A stretch of DNA of 45,299 nt, from the NCBI GenBank assembly GCA_024699005.1, contig JAILQN010000275.1, forward strand, positions 1 through 45,299, in the 5' to 3' direction. Shown here in pieces: positions 36,696 to 45,282 of the stretch. Positions within the stretch are counted from its first letter, which is position 1. Every line of letters begins with the position of its first letter. The position numbers and the translations under genes are program-made. The stretch is from Clostridia bacterium (GTDB lineage Bacteria > Bacillota_A > Clostridia > Oscillospirales > Acutalibacteraceae). The notes beneath the pieces were generated by a model. That model was not told the origin of the DNA. It saw only the letters and a list, made by a program, of their open reading frames with translations, and made no database searches.

Positions 36696-37712
36696 TTATG
36701 CCATTCCTGCAGTAATTATAGCCATACAGTAGACTTCGTCGGCGTTGCACCCACGTGACAGGTCGTTGATGGGAGCGTTGAGTCCCTGAAGAATGGGACC
36801 GTAGGCTGCGTATCCGCCAAGTCTCTGAGCGATCTTGTAACCGATATTGCCGGCCTCGATAAGCGGGAAAATAAAGGTATTTGCCTTGCCGGCGACCTTG
36901 CTGTCGGGACATTTGACTTTAGCCACTTCAGGCGATACCGCAGCGTCAAACTGGAATTCTCCGTCTATTGTCAGTTCCGGAGCGATATTCCTTGCTTCGA
37001 TAACCGCATCATGGGAGAGCTGTACCGTCGCCCCTTTGCCGCTGCCGTAAGTGGAGAAAGACAGAACTGCGACTTTCGGATCAATACCGAAGAACTCCGC
37101 AGTTCTTGCCGTTTCAACTGCGACTTCGCCAAGCTGACGTGCAGCGGTCAGAACAACGTTTCCGTCTTTATCTAATTTATCTTTATAACCGATGTTTATT
37201 GCGCAGTCACCCATAGCGATGGTTTCTTCAATTCCGTTATTCTCACGTGACAGAATAAAGCAGGAAGAAACAAGATTGGAACCGGGACGGGTCTTGATTA
37301 TCTGAAGCGCCGGTCTTACTGTATCGGCGGTCGAATAGGTCGCTCCGCCAAGAAGGGCGCTTGCTTTGTCCATTTTGACAAGCATTGTTCCGAAATAATT
37401 TGACTTTTTAAGAGCCTCGCGGCACTCATCCTCGCTCATCTTACCGCGGCGCAGCTCAACCATACAAGAGACCATCTCAACAATACCCTCGTAATTGAGA
37501 GGATCGATAATTTCCGCTTTGTCTATACAGTAATCGCCCTTTTCTGCAGCCGCTTTGACTTCTTCCGGATTGCCGCAAAGGATTACCCCCATAAGCTCTT
37601 CTTTTAAAAGACGTTCAGCTGCGGATAAGATCCTGTCATCCGTACCCTCGGTTAATACGATCGTCTTTCTGTCAGCCCTGAGATTGGCGATAAGTTTATC
37701 AAACATTCCCAT
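36696..37712 (-). CDS. pta: Phosphate acetyltransferase
   Basis: Converts acetyl-CoA and phosphate to acetyl phosphate, feeding acetate kinase. The 338-residue protein matches the short PTA form: VLTEGTDDRILSAA at the N-terminus, LLGGATYSTADTVRPALQ, SFSTYGSGKGA, DGEFQFDAAV, and PILQGLNAPINDLSRGC at the C-terminus. AAAGGA upstream allows ATG 37712, ATG 37706 or GTG 37718; I chose 37712. It ends the typA-GNAT-pta unit. Confidence 0.95.
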   Translation of the reverse strand: MGMFDKLIANLRADRKTIVLTEGTDDRILSAAERLLKEELMGVILCGNPEEVKAAAEKGDYCIDKAEIIDPLNYEGIVEMVSCMVELRRGKMSEDECREALKKSNYFGTMLVKMDKASALLGGATYSTADTVRPALQIIKTRPGSNLVSSCFILSRENNGIEETIAMGDCAINIGYKDKLDKDGNVVLTAARQLGEVAVETARTAEFFGIDPKVAVLSFSTYGSGKGATVQLSHDAVIEARNIAPELTIDGEFQFDAAVSPEVAKVKCPDSKVAGKANTFIFPLIEAGNIGYKIAQRLGGYAAYGPILQGLNAPINDLSRGCNADEVYCMAIITAGMA

Positions 37713-37727
37713 TTTCACATTTTCCTT

Positions 37728-38219
37728 TCAGTTGTATCCTTTTATCATTTTTATATCCACAAGCGTTTTGGATGCAGACCACTCGGTATTTTCGCGTTCT
37801 ACCACGCTGCGGAAACCGAATTTTTTGTAAAGGTGAATAGCCGGTTTCAGTATATCAATCGTCCAGAGAAATATATTATCATAACCGTTAGATTCACAGA
37901 AATCGAGTGCAGTCTTTAAAAGTCGGGTGCCGATGCCCTTATACTGAAGATCCGGCGTTACGCAAAACCAGCGAAGCTGACCCTCGTTTTTTCCTCTGCC
38001 GAAAATCGAAACAGAACCGACTATCCGCCCGTCACACTCCGCTACCCAAAGCATGGAGAGATACTTCAGCCCCCCAGCGTACTCGGAAAAGCTATTTAAA
38101 ACATCCCTCTCGAAGTCGGTTGTAAAGTCAAATTCCGCTTTAAAGGTCTCTACATTCAAGACAGCCGCACCGGCACTGTCGCCCATATGCGCTTCTCTGA
38201 TTATGATTTTGTCAGTCAT
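37728..38219 (-). CDS. GNAT-family N-acetyltransferase
   Basis: A 163-residue acetyl-CoA-dependent acetyltransferase. Motif A is visible as VTPDLQYKGIGTRLL (acetyl-CoA pyrophosphate loop near residue 95), with the preceding GQLRWFCV strand and a C-terminal HLYKKFGF. Substrate cannot be inferred. It starts 12 bases after typA and ends 15 bases before pta. Confidence 0.9.
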   Translation of the reverse strand: MTDKIIIREAHMGDSAGAAVLNVETFKAEFDFTTDFERDVLNSFSEYAGGLKYLSMLWVAECDGRIVGSVSIFGRGKNEGQLRWFCVTPDLQYKGIGTRLLKTALDFCESNGYDNIFLWTIDILKPAIHLYKKFGFRSVVERENTEWSASKTLVDIKMIKGYN

Positions 38220-38231
38220 ATCTCTATATCC

Positions 38232-40070
38232 TCATTTATTTTTCTGATTCCTGGACCAAGCCTTCATACGAAGTTCCTTTGACAGAATCCTTTTACGAAT
38301 ACGAAGATTATTCGGAGTAACTTCCAGCAGTTCGTCGTCTGACAAAAATTCCATACACTGCTCAAGGGACAGAACAGAATGCGGCACAAGCCTCAATGCT
38401 TCGTCGGAACCGGAAGCACGTGTGTTGGTCATCTGCTTTTTCTTGCATACGTTGCAGACCACGTCCTCGCCCCTCAGCGCTTCGCCAACGACCATTCCCT
38501 CATATACCGGCACGCCCGGACCGATAAACAACCTGCCGCGTTCCTGTGTATTGAAAAGGCCGTAGGCTGTGGATTCGCCCGTTTCGTGTACGACTACGGA
38601 ACCGCGCTCGCGCATTTTGATCTCGCCTTTATACGTTTCATAACCCGAATAAAGATTGTTCATTATTCCGTATCCGTTGGTATCTGTCAGAAACTCGGAA
38701 CGGTAGCCGATCAACCCTCTCGCGGGTATTTTGAATTCAAGATGTGTTGTGCCGCCCTCACGAAGTGTCATATTTTCAAGTTCGCCCTTGCGGGAGCCGA
38801 CCTTCTCCATAACCGCACCGACGTAATCCCCAGGGACCTCGACGATCAGGAGCTCTATAGGCTCGAGAACGGCTCCGTTTCTGTCTTTTTTATAAATGAC
38901 CTCAGGACGCGATACCTGAAACTCATAGCCCTCTCGGCGCATGGTTTCTATAAGTATGGACAGATGCAGTTCTCCCCTGCCGCTGACTTTGAAAGTGTCT
39001 GTGGAATCGGTCTCTTCCACACGCATAGAGACGTTTGTTTCCACTTCGCGGAATAGCCTCGCCCGGATATTTCTGGATGTAACGTATTTGCCGTCCTGAC
39101 CTGCAAACGGGCTGTCGTTCACCATAAAATTCATGGACAGCGTAGGCTCGTCTATCTTTACGAAAGGAAGCGGATCAATATGTTCCGGATCGCAGACAGT
39201 CTCGCCTATGTTAAGATCTGAAAGACCGGAAACAGCGACTATCTCGCCGGCAGACGCGCTTTCGATCTCTGTACGTTTCAATCCCTCAAATGAATAAAGC
39301 TTGCTGATTTTGACCTTTTCCTCAGTTCCGTCCGTTTTACAGAGAATAAGCGGAGCGCCTTGTTTTATAATGCCGCGTTCGATCCTGCCTATACCTATCC
39401 TGCCGACGTAATCGTCGTAGTCGAGACTGGAGAAAAGAAGCTGAGCGTCTCCATCAGGATCGCCTCCGGGCGGATCGATATTGTCGATAATAGCCTGCAT
39501 CAAAGGCGCCATGTCTCCGGAACGCACGTCCGGGTCAAGAGAGGCGTAACCGTCCTTGGCGGAAGCGTAAACCACAGGGAATTCTATCTGATCATCGTCT
39601 GCTCCCAGCTCGATAAACAGATCAAGGACCTCATCCACCACCTCGGCGGGTCTTGCGCCGGGGCGGTCTATCTTGTTGATAACGACAAGGGGCTTTTTGC
39701 GAAGAGCCAGTGCCTTTGAAAGAACAAACCTTGTCTGCGGCATACAGCCCTCGAAGGCGTCCACAAGGAGCAGAACGCCGTCTACCATCATCATTATACG
39801 CTCAACCTCACCCCCGAAATCGGCGTGACCGGGAGTGTCGATTATGTTTATCTTGACGCCGTTATAGTGTACGGAGGTATTTTTAGAAAGTATGGTGATA
39901 CCGCGCTCCTTCTCAAGAGCGTTGGAGTCCATTACGCGCTCATCAACCTGCTCATTGGCACGGAACGTTCCGCTCTGACGCAGCATTGTGTCAACAAGCG
40001 TCGTCTTGCCATGGTCAACGTGAGCGATAATGGCTATATTTCGCAGCTCATTTTGTCTTGTTTGTTCCAA
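38232..40070 (-). CDS. typA: Ribosome-associated GTPase TypA/BipA
   Basis: Translational GTPase involved in ribosome assembly and stress adaptation. The 612-residue protein has G1 [35 protein letters not shown], domains II and III, and the BipA-specific C-terminal domain. The start is TTG 40070: the AAGGTGG at about 40077-40083 and the family's [22 protein letters not shown] beginning support it, and no in-frame ATG is nearby. First gene of the typA-GNAT-pta unit, with its own promoter. Confidence 0.94.
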   Translation of the reverse strand: MEQTRQNELRNIAIIAHVDHGKTTLVDTMLRQSGTFRANEQVDERVMDSNALEKERGITILSKNTSVHYNGVKINIIDTPGHADFGGEVERIMMMVDGVLLLVDAFEGCMPQTRFVLSKALALRKKPLVVINKIDRPGARPAEVVDEVLDLFIELGADDDQIEFPVVYASAKDGYASLDPDVRSGDMAPLMQAIIDNIDPPGGDPDGDAQLLFSSLDYDDYVGRIGIGRIERGIIKQGAPLILCKTDGTEEKVKISKLYSFEGLKRTEIESASAGEIVAVSGLSDLNIGETVCDPEHIDPLPFVKIDEPTLSMNFMVNDSPFAGQDGKYVTSRNIRARLFREVETNVSMRVEETDSTDTFKVSGRGELHLSILIETMRREGYEFQVSRPEVIYKKDRNGAVLEPIELLIVEVPGDYVGAVMEKVGSRKGELENMTLREGGTTHLEFKIPARGLIGYRSEFLTDTNGYGIMNNLYSGYETYKGEIKMRERGSVVVHETGESTAYGLFNTQERGRLFIGPGVPVYEGMVVGEALRGEDVVCNVCKKKQMTNTRASGSDEALRLVPHSVLSLEQCMEFLSDDELLEVTPNNLRIRKRILSKELRMKAWSRNQKNK

Positions 40071-40100
40071 AATTCCACCTTCAAATCTTCAATTCATAAT

Positions 40101-40129
40101 ATTTTACTACATGAAAAGCCTTTAAACAA
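40101..40129 (-). promoter_or_regulatory. Probable promoter for typA
   Basis: On the minus strand: TTGTTT, 17-base spacer, TAAAAT, about 31 bases before TTG 40070. Divergent from the DAHP synthase promoter. Confidence 0.6.
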
Positions 40130-40165
40130 TGGTAAATAAATGTTAATTTGGTCCGTTATTTTAGG

Positions 40166-40194
40166 TTTACATTTTTCCGCTTAAAGTGTAAAAT
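40166..40194 (+). promoter_or_regulatory. Probable promoter for the DAHP synthase gene
   Basis: TTTACA, 17-base spacer, TAAAAT, 49 bases before ATG 40243. I see no T-box or Trp-rich leader ORF in the short leader. Confidence 0.65.
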
Positions 40195-40242
40195 AACAAA
40201 ATGTAAATATATTAATATCAAGCTGACGGAGGTGTTTCTGTT

Positions 40243-41271
40243 ATGCCGATGATTTTCAATCGCAAGCTGCCTATTCCTCAGCTTGTCAAGGAAGAATACC
40301 CTGTTTCCGAACATATCAGAGAGACAAAAATTAGGCTTGATAAAGAGATCGCCGATATTTTCACCGGTGCAGATAACAGACTGCTTCTGATTATCGGTCC
40401 ATGCTCCGCGGACCGTGAAGACGCAGTACTTGATTACATCGGCAGGCTTGCCCGTATACAGGAAACAGTACGTGACAAGATTTTTATTATCCCCCGGATA
40501 TACACAAACAAGCCCCGCACCACCGGCGACGGTTACAAAGGAATGCTCCATCAGCCGGATCCGGATAAAGCGCCCGATCCATATGAAGGCATAATTGCGA
40601 CACGCCGTCTTCATACAAAGGCAATAGAACAGACAGGTTTAGTCTGTGCTGACGAGATGCTTTATCCTGAAGACTACAGATACCTTTCCGATCTGCTGTC
40701 TTACGTTTCGATCGGCGCAAGAAGCGTGGAAAATCAACAGCACAGGCTCGTTGCAAGCGGAATTGAAGTCCCGGTCGGAATGAAGAATCCCCTGAGCGGA
40801 GATATAGGCGTTATGCTTAATTCTATTAATGCGGCTCAGCACGGTCACAGCTTTATATACCGCGGATGGGATGTAAACACAACCGGCAATCCTCTCGCGC
40901 ACGCTATCTTACGCGGTTACATCAACAGGCAGGGACGCTCCGTACCCAATTACCATTATGAGGATCTGAGCATGCTTTTCGATGAATACGAAAAACGCGG
41001 TCTGCAGAATCCGGCTGTAATAGTGGACACAAATCACTCAAACTCCGATAAGAATTATCTTGAACAAATTAGTATTGCAAAAAAAATACTCCGGTCAATG
41101 AAAAACTGCATTGATATCAAAAGGCTTGTCAAAGGTCTGATGATAGAGAGCTATATTGAGGACGGAGCCCAGAAGATCGGCGAAGGCATATACGGCAAAT
41201 CCATAACCGATCCGTGTCTGGGGTGGGACAAAACAAGAAAACTCATCTTGGATCTTGCAGATATGATTTAA
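40243..41271 (+). CDS. 3-deoxy-7-phosphoheptulonate synthase (DAHP synthase, AroF/G/H type)
   Basis: Condenses phosphoenolpyruvate and erythrose-4-phosphate, the first step of aromatic amino-acid synthesis. The 342-residue protein has the class I-alpha motifs IGPCSADRED, IPRIYTNKPRT, GDGYKGM, IGARSVENQQHR, GMKNPLSG, and VDTNHSNSDK. Feedback-site type cannot be read with confidence. GGAGGTG precedes ATG 40243. It stands alone between typA and the accessory region. Confidence 0.95.
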   Translation: MPMIFNRKLPIPQLVKEEYPVSEHIRETKIRLDKEIADIFTGADNRLLLIIGPCSADREDAVLDYIGRLARIQETVRDKIFIIPRIYTNKPRTTGDGYKGMLHQPDPDKAPDPYEGIIATRRLHTKAIEQTGLVCADEMLYPEDYRYLSDLLSYVSIGARSVENQQHRLVASGIEVPVGMKNPLSGDIGVMLNSINAAQHGHSFIYRGWDVNTTGNPLAHAILRGYINRQGRSVPNYHYEDLSMLFDEYEKRGLQNPAVIVDTNHSNSDKNYLEQISIAKKILRSMKNCIDIKRLVKGLMIESYIEDGAQKIGEGIYGKSITDPCLGWDKTRKLILDLADMI

Positions 41272-41343
41272 TATCTTGTCGTCATAAATATGGGGCTATT
41301 TAATTTAGCCCTGAAAAAAAGAGACCGGACAGCCTAAAAAGGG

Positions 41344-41371
41344 TTGCCAGTCGGCGCTTTCATAGTATAAT
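41344..41371 (+). promoter_or_regulatory. Orphan sigma-A-like promoter
   Basis: TTGCCA (41344-41349), 16-base spacer, TATAAT (41366-41371). It is followed by an ATG (41414) that opens only a 10-codon ORF. No gene lies downstream on this strand, so it may be what remains of a lost gene or may drive a small RNA. Confidence 0.5.
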
Positions 41372-41416
41372 TTGATTAACTAAATACGACACTGAAAGCG
41401 AGAACACTATACTATG
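41355..41416. repeat. Interleaved inverted repeats (A-B-A'-B')
   Basis: CGCTTTCA (41355-41362) is complementary to TGAAAGCG (41393-41400), and CATAGTATA (41361-41369) to TATACTATG (41408-41416). The two hairpins share bases and cross each other, so as RNA they could only form alternately or as a pseudoknot. Confidence 0.75.
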
Positions 41417-41458
41417 CAGTTTTTGTCCTATTTCCAATTTTTGTAATTCAATCTGACT

Positions 41459-41517
41459 ATCCACAAAAATCGAGGGCTATTGCAGATCCTGTTTCTGTAT
41501 TTGCAACAGCCCCTTCT
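41459..41517 (-). repeat. Hairpin repeat copy 1, terminator-like
   Basis: Near-identical to copy 2 at 42952-43011 in the same orientation, with five substitutions and one indel over about 59 bases. On the minus strand it forms a 12-bp stem (GGGGCTGTTGCA with TGCAATAGCCCT, including G-T pairs) followed by TCGATTTTTG, as an intrinsic terminator would. It lies 155 bases after the transglutaminase-like gene. The GCTGTTGCAAAT arm also resembles ends of some insertion sequences, so a small mobile hairpin is an alternative. Confidence 0.75.
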
Positions 41518-41671
41518 GTCGGTGAAATATTCGCAAGTGTCGGGAGCGGAGTGCGGAGTATCCGTGACCTGCGCTGGGCTCATCGCCGCCGAAAACGCCA
41601 GAAGAGATGACAGCTGTAGTCCGCATAAGACTTCAGCTGTCTGTAATGTATCCGGGAATCGACGATCAGTT

Positions 41672-42565
41672 CTAGGACGCGTGCGGGTCGTAACCGTATG
41701 ACCAGGGGCTGATATCATAATTCAAAAAATCGTGGCTCAACTGTTTGTGGAAGTCAAATAAGTCAAGGTTGATGTTTCCGATGTGATTTTCAAAATCAAC
41801 CGAGCCTTTCAGAAAATACTCATATTCTGTCTCGCTCTTGCCTAGATCCCAGGTGGCGTCCGCATAATAATACTGACCGTCCACACGCACATAATTCCAG
41901 GCATGTGTGGAGTTCCATTTGATCCGGGCGTCCAGCCCAGCGGAGTTAGCAAGATAATAAAAAAGATCGGCAATCCCCGCGCAGACTGCGGTCCCTTTTA
42001 TCGCGGCTGCGTAGGCGCTGTATTGCAGAGGATAGGAATCATCGTCCAGATGTGAGTAATCATACGTAACATTATCGCATATATAACGATAAATCGCCAG
42101 AGCTTTGTCATGATCCGACGCTCCGTCTATATGCAGAGACCGAAGAATCTCTGCTGCCTTTTCTGCCAGCTCCAACTCCTGCTCATTTGTGGTGCGATAG
42201 ACCGGTTTTACTTTCAGTAAAAGATTTTTCGACTCGTCTTTGTTGTCGTTAACGTAGCAGTCGATTTCATAATTTGTAAGCAATAGTACAAGATGATCGC
42301 CCTGCTCAGGCTTGCCGGAGTGAGTGAACGCTTCCTTCAGGATCTTGTTAAAAACAAAAGTGGCGCCTAAAATAACATTATAATCCGTTGTTTTGCAGGT
42401 CAAGGAGAATTTCTCCTTATGCATTTCCAGTTGAGAACGCACGTTTTCGCCTGCTGAGGTGTAGTCCTCAAAAACCGTTTCTTTTTTCGTTCGTGATGAA
42501 TACAGGATCACGGCAAAAACGATGATAAATATCACAATAATCAGAACGGACTTTTTGTTTTTCAT
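41672..42565 (-). CDS. Membrane-anchored transglutaminase-like protein
   Basis: A 297-residue protein with one N-terminal membrane helix (about 6-23) and the rest outside. The C-terminal half is a transglutaminase/protease-like domain with the Cys-His-Asp triad: GTAVCAGIAD (Cys195), HAWNYV (His221) and YADATWD (Asp236). It probably acts as a peptidase or cross-linking enzyme at the cell surface. The region before residue 145 has no recognised domain. GGGAG upstream gives ATG 42565. A likely gene remnant lies just upstream. Confidence 0.85.
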   Translation of the reverse strand: MKNKKSVLIIVIFIIVFAVILYSSRTKKETVFEDYTSAGENVRSQLEMHKEKFSLTCKTTDYNVILGATFVFNKILKEAFTHSGKPEQGDHLVLLLTNYEIDCYVNDNKDESKNLLLKVKPVYRTTNEQELELAEKAAEILRSLHIDGASDHDKALAIYRYICDNVTYDYSHLDDDSYPLQYSAYAAAIKGTAVCAGIADLFYYLANSAGLDARIKWNSTHAWNYVRVDGQYYYADATWDLGKSETEYEYFLKGSVDFENHIGNINLDLFDFHKQLSHDFLNYDISPWSYGYDPHAS

Positions 42566-42613
42566 GTTGATTTACAACTCCCAGTATTTGCAAATTATTT
42601 GTCCGCAGTATTT

Positions 42614-42966
42614 TTACGGATTTATATCAGTTGCAAAAATATCTGTGTTGCCGAGCGCGCGCGTCGTATTTGTATAACGGCAGCCTTCGATACTGAAAGA
42701 ATACACCTCATCGCCGCTGAAATAGCCGACGAGTCCTACGAACCGGTTGAGATAGGCGGGAATGACATAATTTTTATAGGTATATCTGCTCTCCACCAGA
42801 TCGTCAAAACGGACAGAACCGCTGCAATTGTATATACGTTTGTACTCGTCGGCACCGTTGATATTGCGGCTACCTGCGTGGCGCCCGTGTTGCTGAGATA
42901 CTGTCTGGTCTTGATCCTGCCGAATATACCGCCGGACATTCTGGTATATTCATCCACAAAAATCAA
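42614..42966 (-). pseudogene. Frameshifted remnant of a secreted-protein gene
   Basis: Two minus-strand frames each read like protein over part of this stretch: first VDEYTRMSGGIFGRIK to TGATQVAA, then, after a shift near 42868, NINGADEYKRIYNCSGSVRF on to YFSGDEVYSFSIEG and ATDINP before a stop at 42614. The composition (Asp, Gly, Tyr, Asn) and codon use resemble the neighbouring secreted proteins. No start or ribosome site is visible; the 5' end abuts hairpin repeat copy 2. I do not recognise the family. A chance ORF remains possible. Confidence 0.4.
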
Positions 42967-43011
42967 GGACTATTGCAGATCCTGTTTCCGGATTTGCAAC
43001 AACCCCATTCT
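42952..43011 (-). repeat. Hairpin repeat copy 2, terminator of the SGNH gene
   Basis: Same orientation as copy 1. Both substitutions in the stem arms change G-C pairs to G-U pairs, so the 12-bp stem is kept. T5 follows the stem on the minus strand. It begins about 17 bases after the SGNH stop, a normal terminator position. Confidence 0.78.
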
Positions 43012-43027
43012 TTTGCAAAAGAAGTTA

Positions 43028-45064
43028 TCAGACTTCTCTGTCCGATTGTCTGTAGCGTCTGCCGGAACCGGAGGACGCACGTGAAACTGTGAGTGACTGA
43101 CTCTTTGTGCGAAGGATAACAAACATGGCAAGAAGAAGCAAGGCGGCTATACAGCTTGCTATGATAAGCATTCCGAGCCGCTGATTCTGCGATATACCCG
43201 TAACACCTTCCGATACCGAAGCACCTGCGGCAGCGTTGTTATCCGATGCGACAAGTACAGGCGATGCCTGAGCTGCCGGTGCAGCCGGTGCCAACGGAGT
43301 ATCCCCAGCAACGTTTGCTGCATTTTCGATCGGAATTATAACGTTCGGAGACTGATTTGACAGTCCGCTGCTCGGCTCTGCTGACGAGGAATTATTATCT
43401 CCGCCGGCAATGCCGGAAATACCCGAAGAGATCCCGTCAATCGTCCTGCGGACTATATCACTGGCGCCTGATGAGGAGGAAGATGATGAAGAGGACGAGG
43501 ACGATGATGATGAATCAGAAGAAGAACTGTTTCCGGGGATAAAAGTATTGATAGCAGAACGGATACCTTCCCATACTCCGCCGTCTTCGGAACTGCCGGA
43601 AGAAGAAGAGCCGGACGATGAACCTGAAGAGGAAGAGCCGGAGGAACCGGACTGAGCGGGTGCAGAAAGAATACCGGAGTAGGATGAGTCAGATGAACCA
43701 GAATAATTCTGTGCGGAAGCGGAATAAGGATTTATCTGCCTTATATCGGCAAGATCTCTGATGTTACCGCCCACGCCGTAAGCACCTTCGGGGATAAGGT
43801 CCGTCAGAGCGACCTGTCCCGCTTTTGAAAGATGCGCGCCGTCAACAGTAAGCTGATTCTGTATCTTTGTGGAATCATTCGGATCTATAAGACTGTCAAG
43901 ATTTATAAGATAATTAAAATAACTCGAATAGGAATACCTCAGAAGATTGTTGACTTCCAGTATCGTGTTATGGGCATCCTGATTCCACTCCATATCCTTG
44001 ACGCCGGCGAAGTTCCTCTCATAGCCTTTATATGGGGATATTTCAAATACGGAAACGACCTTGCCCTGCGCCTTTGCGGCGTTCGCAAGCTGATACATCG
44101 CCGTCACAAGATCGCTTGCTTTGATCTTGTCGAGTTTCATCGTCTTTGAGTACGGATGAATGATATCATTCACGCCCTCTTTAATGATGATATAATCGGA
44201 ACCGGGCACATCAAGGGCATCCCTTTTGAATCTGGAAAGGAGCGACTTACCGTACACAGTGGCAAGCAGGCCGCTGCCGTCACGCATTATTTTATTTCCG
44301 ACGATACCGGACATAACGACGCCGACGTTGTTGATCCCGGCGTTCATAAGTTTCTCCTCAAGGCAAAGGTATACGTCGTTGGTGATAGTGGAATCGCCTA
44401 TAAGCACCACACTGTAACCGCCGTTGGATAAAACGTCCATCCTGGTGAGGAAAGGTGTAACGTAATATGAAATGGTATTGGAAGTAAATTTAAGAAGAGT
44501 GGCAACAAGCCCCATCTGCTCGTGTCTGGTCCTGTCTCCGAGACTGTTGGTAAGATACGTGTCGCAACCGTACATACCCTGCGTAGTCATTCGGGTCGTT
44601 TTATTATAGAATGTGCTTATGGCAATCTCTTCAAGGTTTCCTACCGGGAAGTCGATCTCATCTGTCAGGACTTCCTGTCCGGCGGGTATAGTAACAAACG
44701 TATCACCGGTGTTCCAGGTTATCGACTTCACGGTCGAAGGATCAATATTGCCGTTGCCTATTGACTTTGCGACAGTAGCGGAGTTAATGGTGAGCGGGTC
44801 GGAACCAAACAGATTCGAGAATTTGAATCGGACCTTGCTGCCGCCTGCCGTTGTCTTTAAAACAGTACGAACTGTCGAATTTGCAGGAATCACATCGGTA
44901 AGATGAACCCCTGCCGAAAGGGACACTCCGCTCTCGATTGCAGGAGTACCCCAGGAACCGATCCAGCGTTCATTAGCCGCCGTACCGGAGCTGAAAATAG
45001 CAACAACGGTCAGAATCAACGCAAGACAAAGCGCCGCTGCACCAAAACGCTTAATGATTTTCAT
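43028..45064 (-). CDS. Secreted SGNH/GDSL hydrolase with Ser-rich linkers and C-terminal membrane anchor
   Basis: A 678-residue exported esterase-like protein. Order: signal peptide (about 1-30), a beta-rich N-terminal domain (about 35-205), an SGNH domain with IGDST (Ser225), KEGVND, and DGAHLSK (Asp408, His411), two long serine-rich linkers (about 470-532), an Ala/Pro-rich stretch, and a membrane helix (about 631-651) with a short basic tail. It probably removes acyl groups from a polysaccharide or peptidoglycan while held at the surface. The frame extends to 45091, but GAGGA places the start at ATG 45064. It has its own promoter and a hairpin terminator. Confidence 0.85.
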   Translation of the reverse strand: MKIIKRFGAAALCLALILTVVAIFSSGTAANERWIGSWGTPAIESGVSLSAGVHLTDVIPANSTVRTVLKTTAGGSKVRFKFSNLFGSDPLTINSATVAKSIGNGNIDPSTVKSITWNTGDTFVTIPAGQEVLTDEIDFPVGNLEEIAISTFYNKTTRMTTQGMYGCDTYLTNSLGDRTRHEQMGLVATLLKFTSNTISYYVTPFLTRMDVLSNGGYSVVLIGDSTITNDVYLCLEEKLMNAGINNVGVVMSGIVGNKIMRDGSGLLATVYGKSLLSRFKRDALDVPGSDYIIIKEGVNDIIHPYSKTMKLDKIKASDLVTAMYQLANAAKAQGKVVSVFEISPYKGYERNFAGVKDMEWNQDAHNTILEVNNLLRYSYSSYFNYLINLDSLIDPNDSTKIQNQLTVDGAHLSKAGQVALTDLIPEGAYGVGGNIRDLADIRQINPYSASAQNYSGSSDSSYSGILSAPAQSGSSGSSSSGSSSGSSSSGSSEDGGVWEGIRSAINTFIPGNSSSSDSSSSSSSSSSSSSSSGASDIVRRTIDGISSGISGIAGGDNNSSSAEPSSGLSNQSPNVIIPIENAANVAGDTPLAPAAPAAQASPVLVASDNNAAAGASVSEGVTGISQNQRLGMLIIASCIAALLLLAMFVILRTKSQSLTVSRASSGSGRRYRQSDREV

Positions 45065-45102
45065 ATAAACATCCTCATCATAATATTCCAATTTAGAAAA
45101 TA

Positions 45103-45131
45103 ATTATACCAATATAATTATAAGCAGTCAA
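45103..45131 (-). promoter_or_regulatory. Sigma-A promoter for the SGNH gene
   Basis: On the minus strand: TTGACT (45131-45126), 17-base spacer, TATAAT (45108-45103), 38 bases before ATG 45064. Confidence 0.82.
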
Positions 45132-45223
45132 TACAATTTTTGTTAACTATATATGAACAGTCTGCGATGTCAATTGATATGAACCATATCGTTCAAAAAA
45201 AGAAAAGGGCTTGGTATGGGTTG

Positions 45224-45282
45224 CGAATAGTGGGCATCCGAGCCGGAGCCCGTAGGGCGGAGGAGAGGATGCCCACTATTCG
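45224..45282. repeat. Long inverted repeat near the window end
   Basis: Perfect 16-bp arms CGAATAGTGGGCATCC (45224-45239) and its complement (45267-45282) around a 27-base GC- and purine-rich loop that itself contains GCCCGTAGGGC. No T-run follows, and no gene adjoins it in the window. It looks like a REP-type or MITE-like intergenic element rather than a terminator. Confidence 0.7.

Larger units (their letters stand above)
41272..41671. other. Gene-poor stretch after the DAHP synthase gene
   Basis: About 400 bases without a convincing gene. It holds a small stem-loop (GGGCTA 41293-41298 with TAGCCC 41306-41311, no T-run), an orphan promoter with interleaved inverted repeats (41344-41416), and one copy of a hairpin repeat (41459-41517). 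The rest, 41518-41671, is GC-richer than its surroundings and only contains short overlapping ORFs, none with a ribosome site or recognisable motif. Confidence 0.7.
42566..43027. other. Stretch between transglutaminase-like and SGNH genes
   Basis: About 460 bases without an intact gene. It contains the likely gene remnant (42614-42966, minus) and hairpin repeat copy 2 directly after the SGNH stop. The final bases before 42565 hold the ribosome site of the transglutaminase-like gene. I see no clear promoter for that gene. Confidence 0.7.

Noticed and set aside
41428..41718. 96-residue minus-strand ORF overlapping the transglutaminase end and hairpin repeat
   Set aside because: Cys/Thr/Arg-rich, no ribosome site, and crosses a terminator-like hairpin.
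41459..43011. Composite transposon bounded by the hairpin repeats
   Set aside because: No transposase or target-site duplication is visible, and the copies are placed as terminators of two genes.
42599..43084. 161-residue plus-strand ORF
   Set aside because: It runs across the SGNH end, hairpin repeat and remnant on the opposite strand, with no ribosome site; its protein-like look comes from the antisense of the remnant.
43410..43655. Plus-strand acidic repeat ORF (poly-Glu/Asp)
   Set aside because: It is the antisense of the poly-Ser codons of the SGNH gene.
43470..43690. Microsatellite in the SGNH gene as a phase-variation tract
   Set aside because: The repeats are mixed Ser codons in triplet steps, so length change would not shift the frame.
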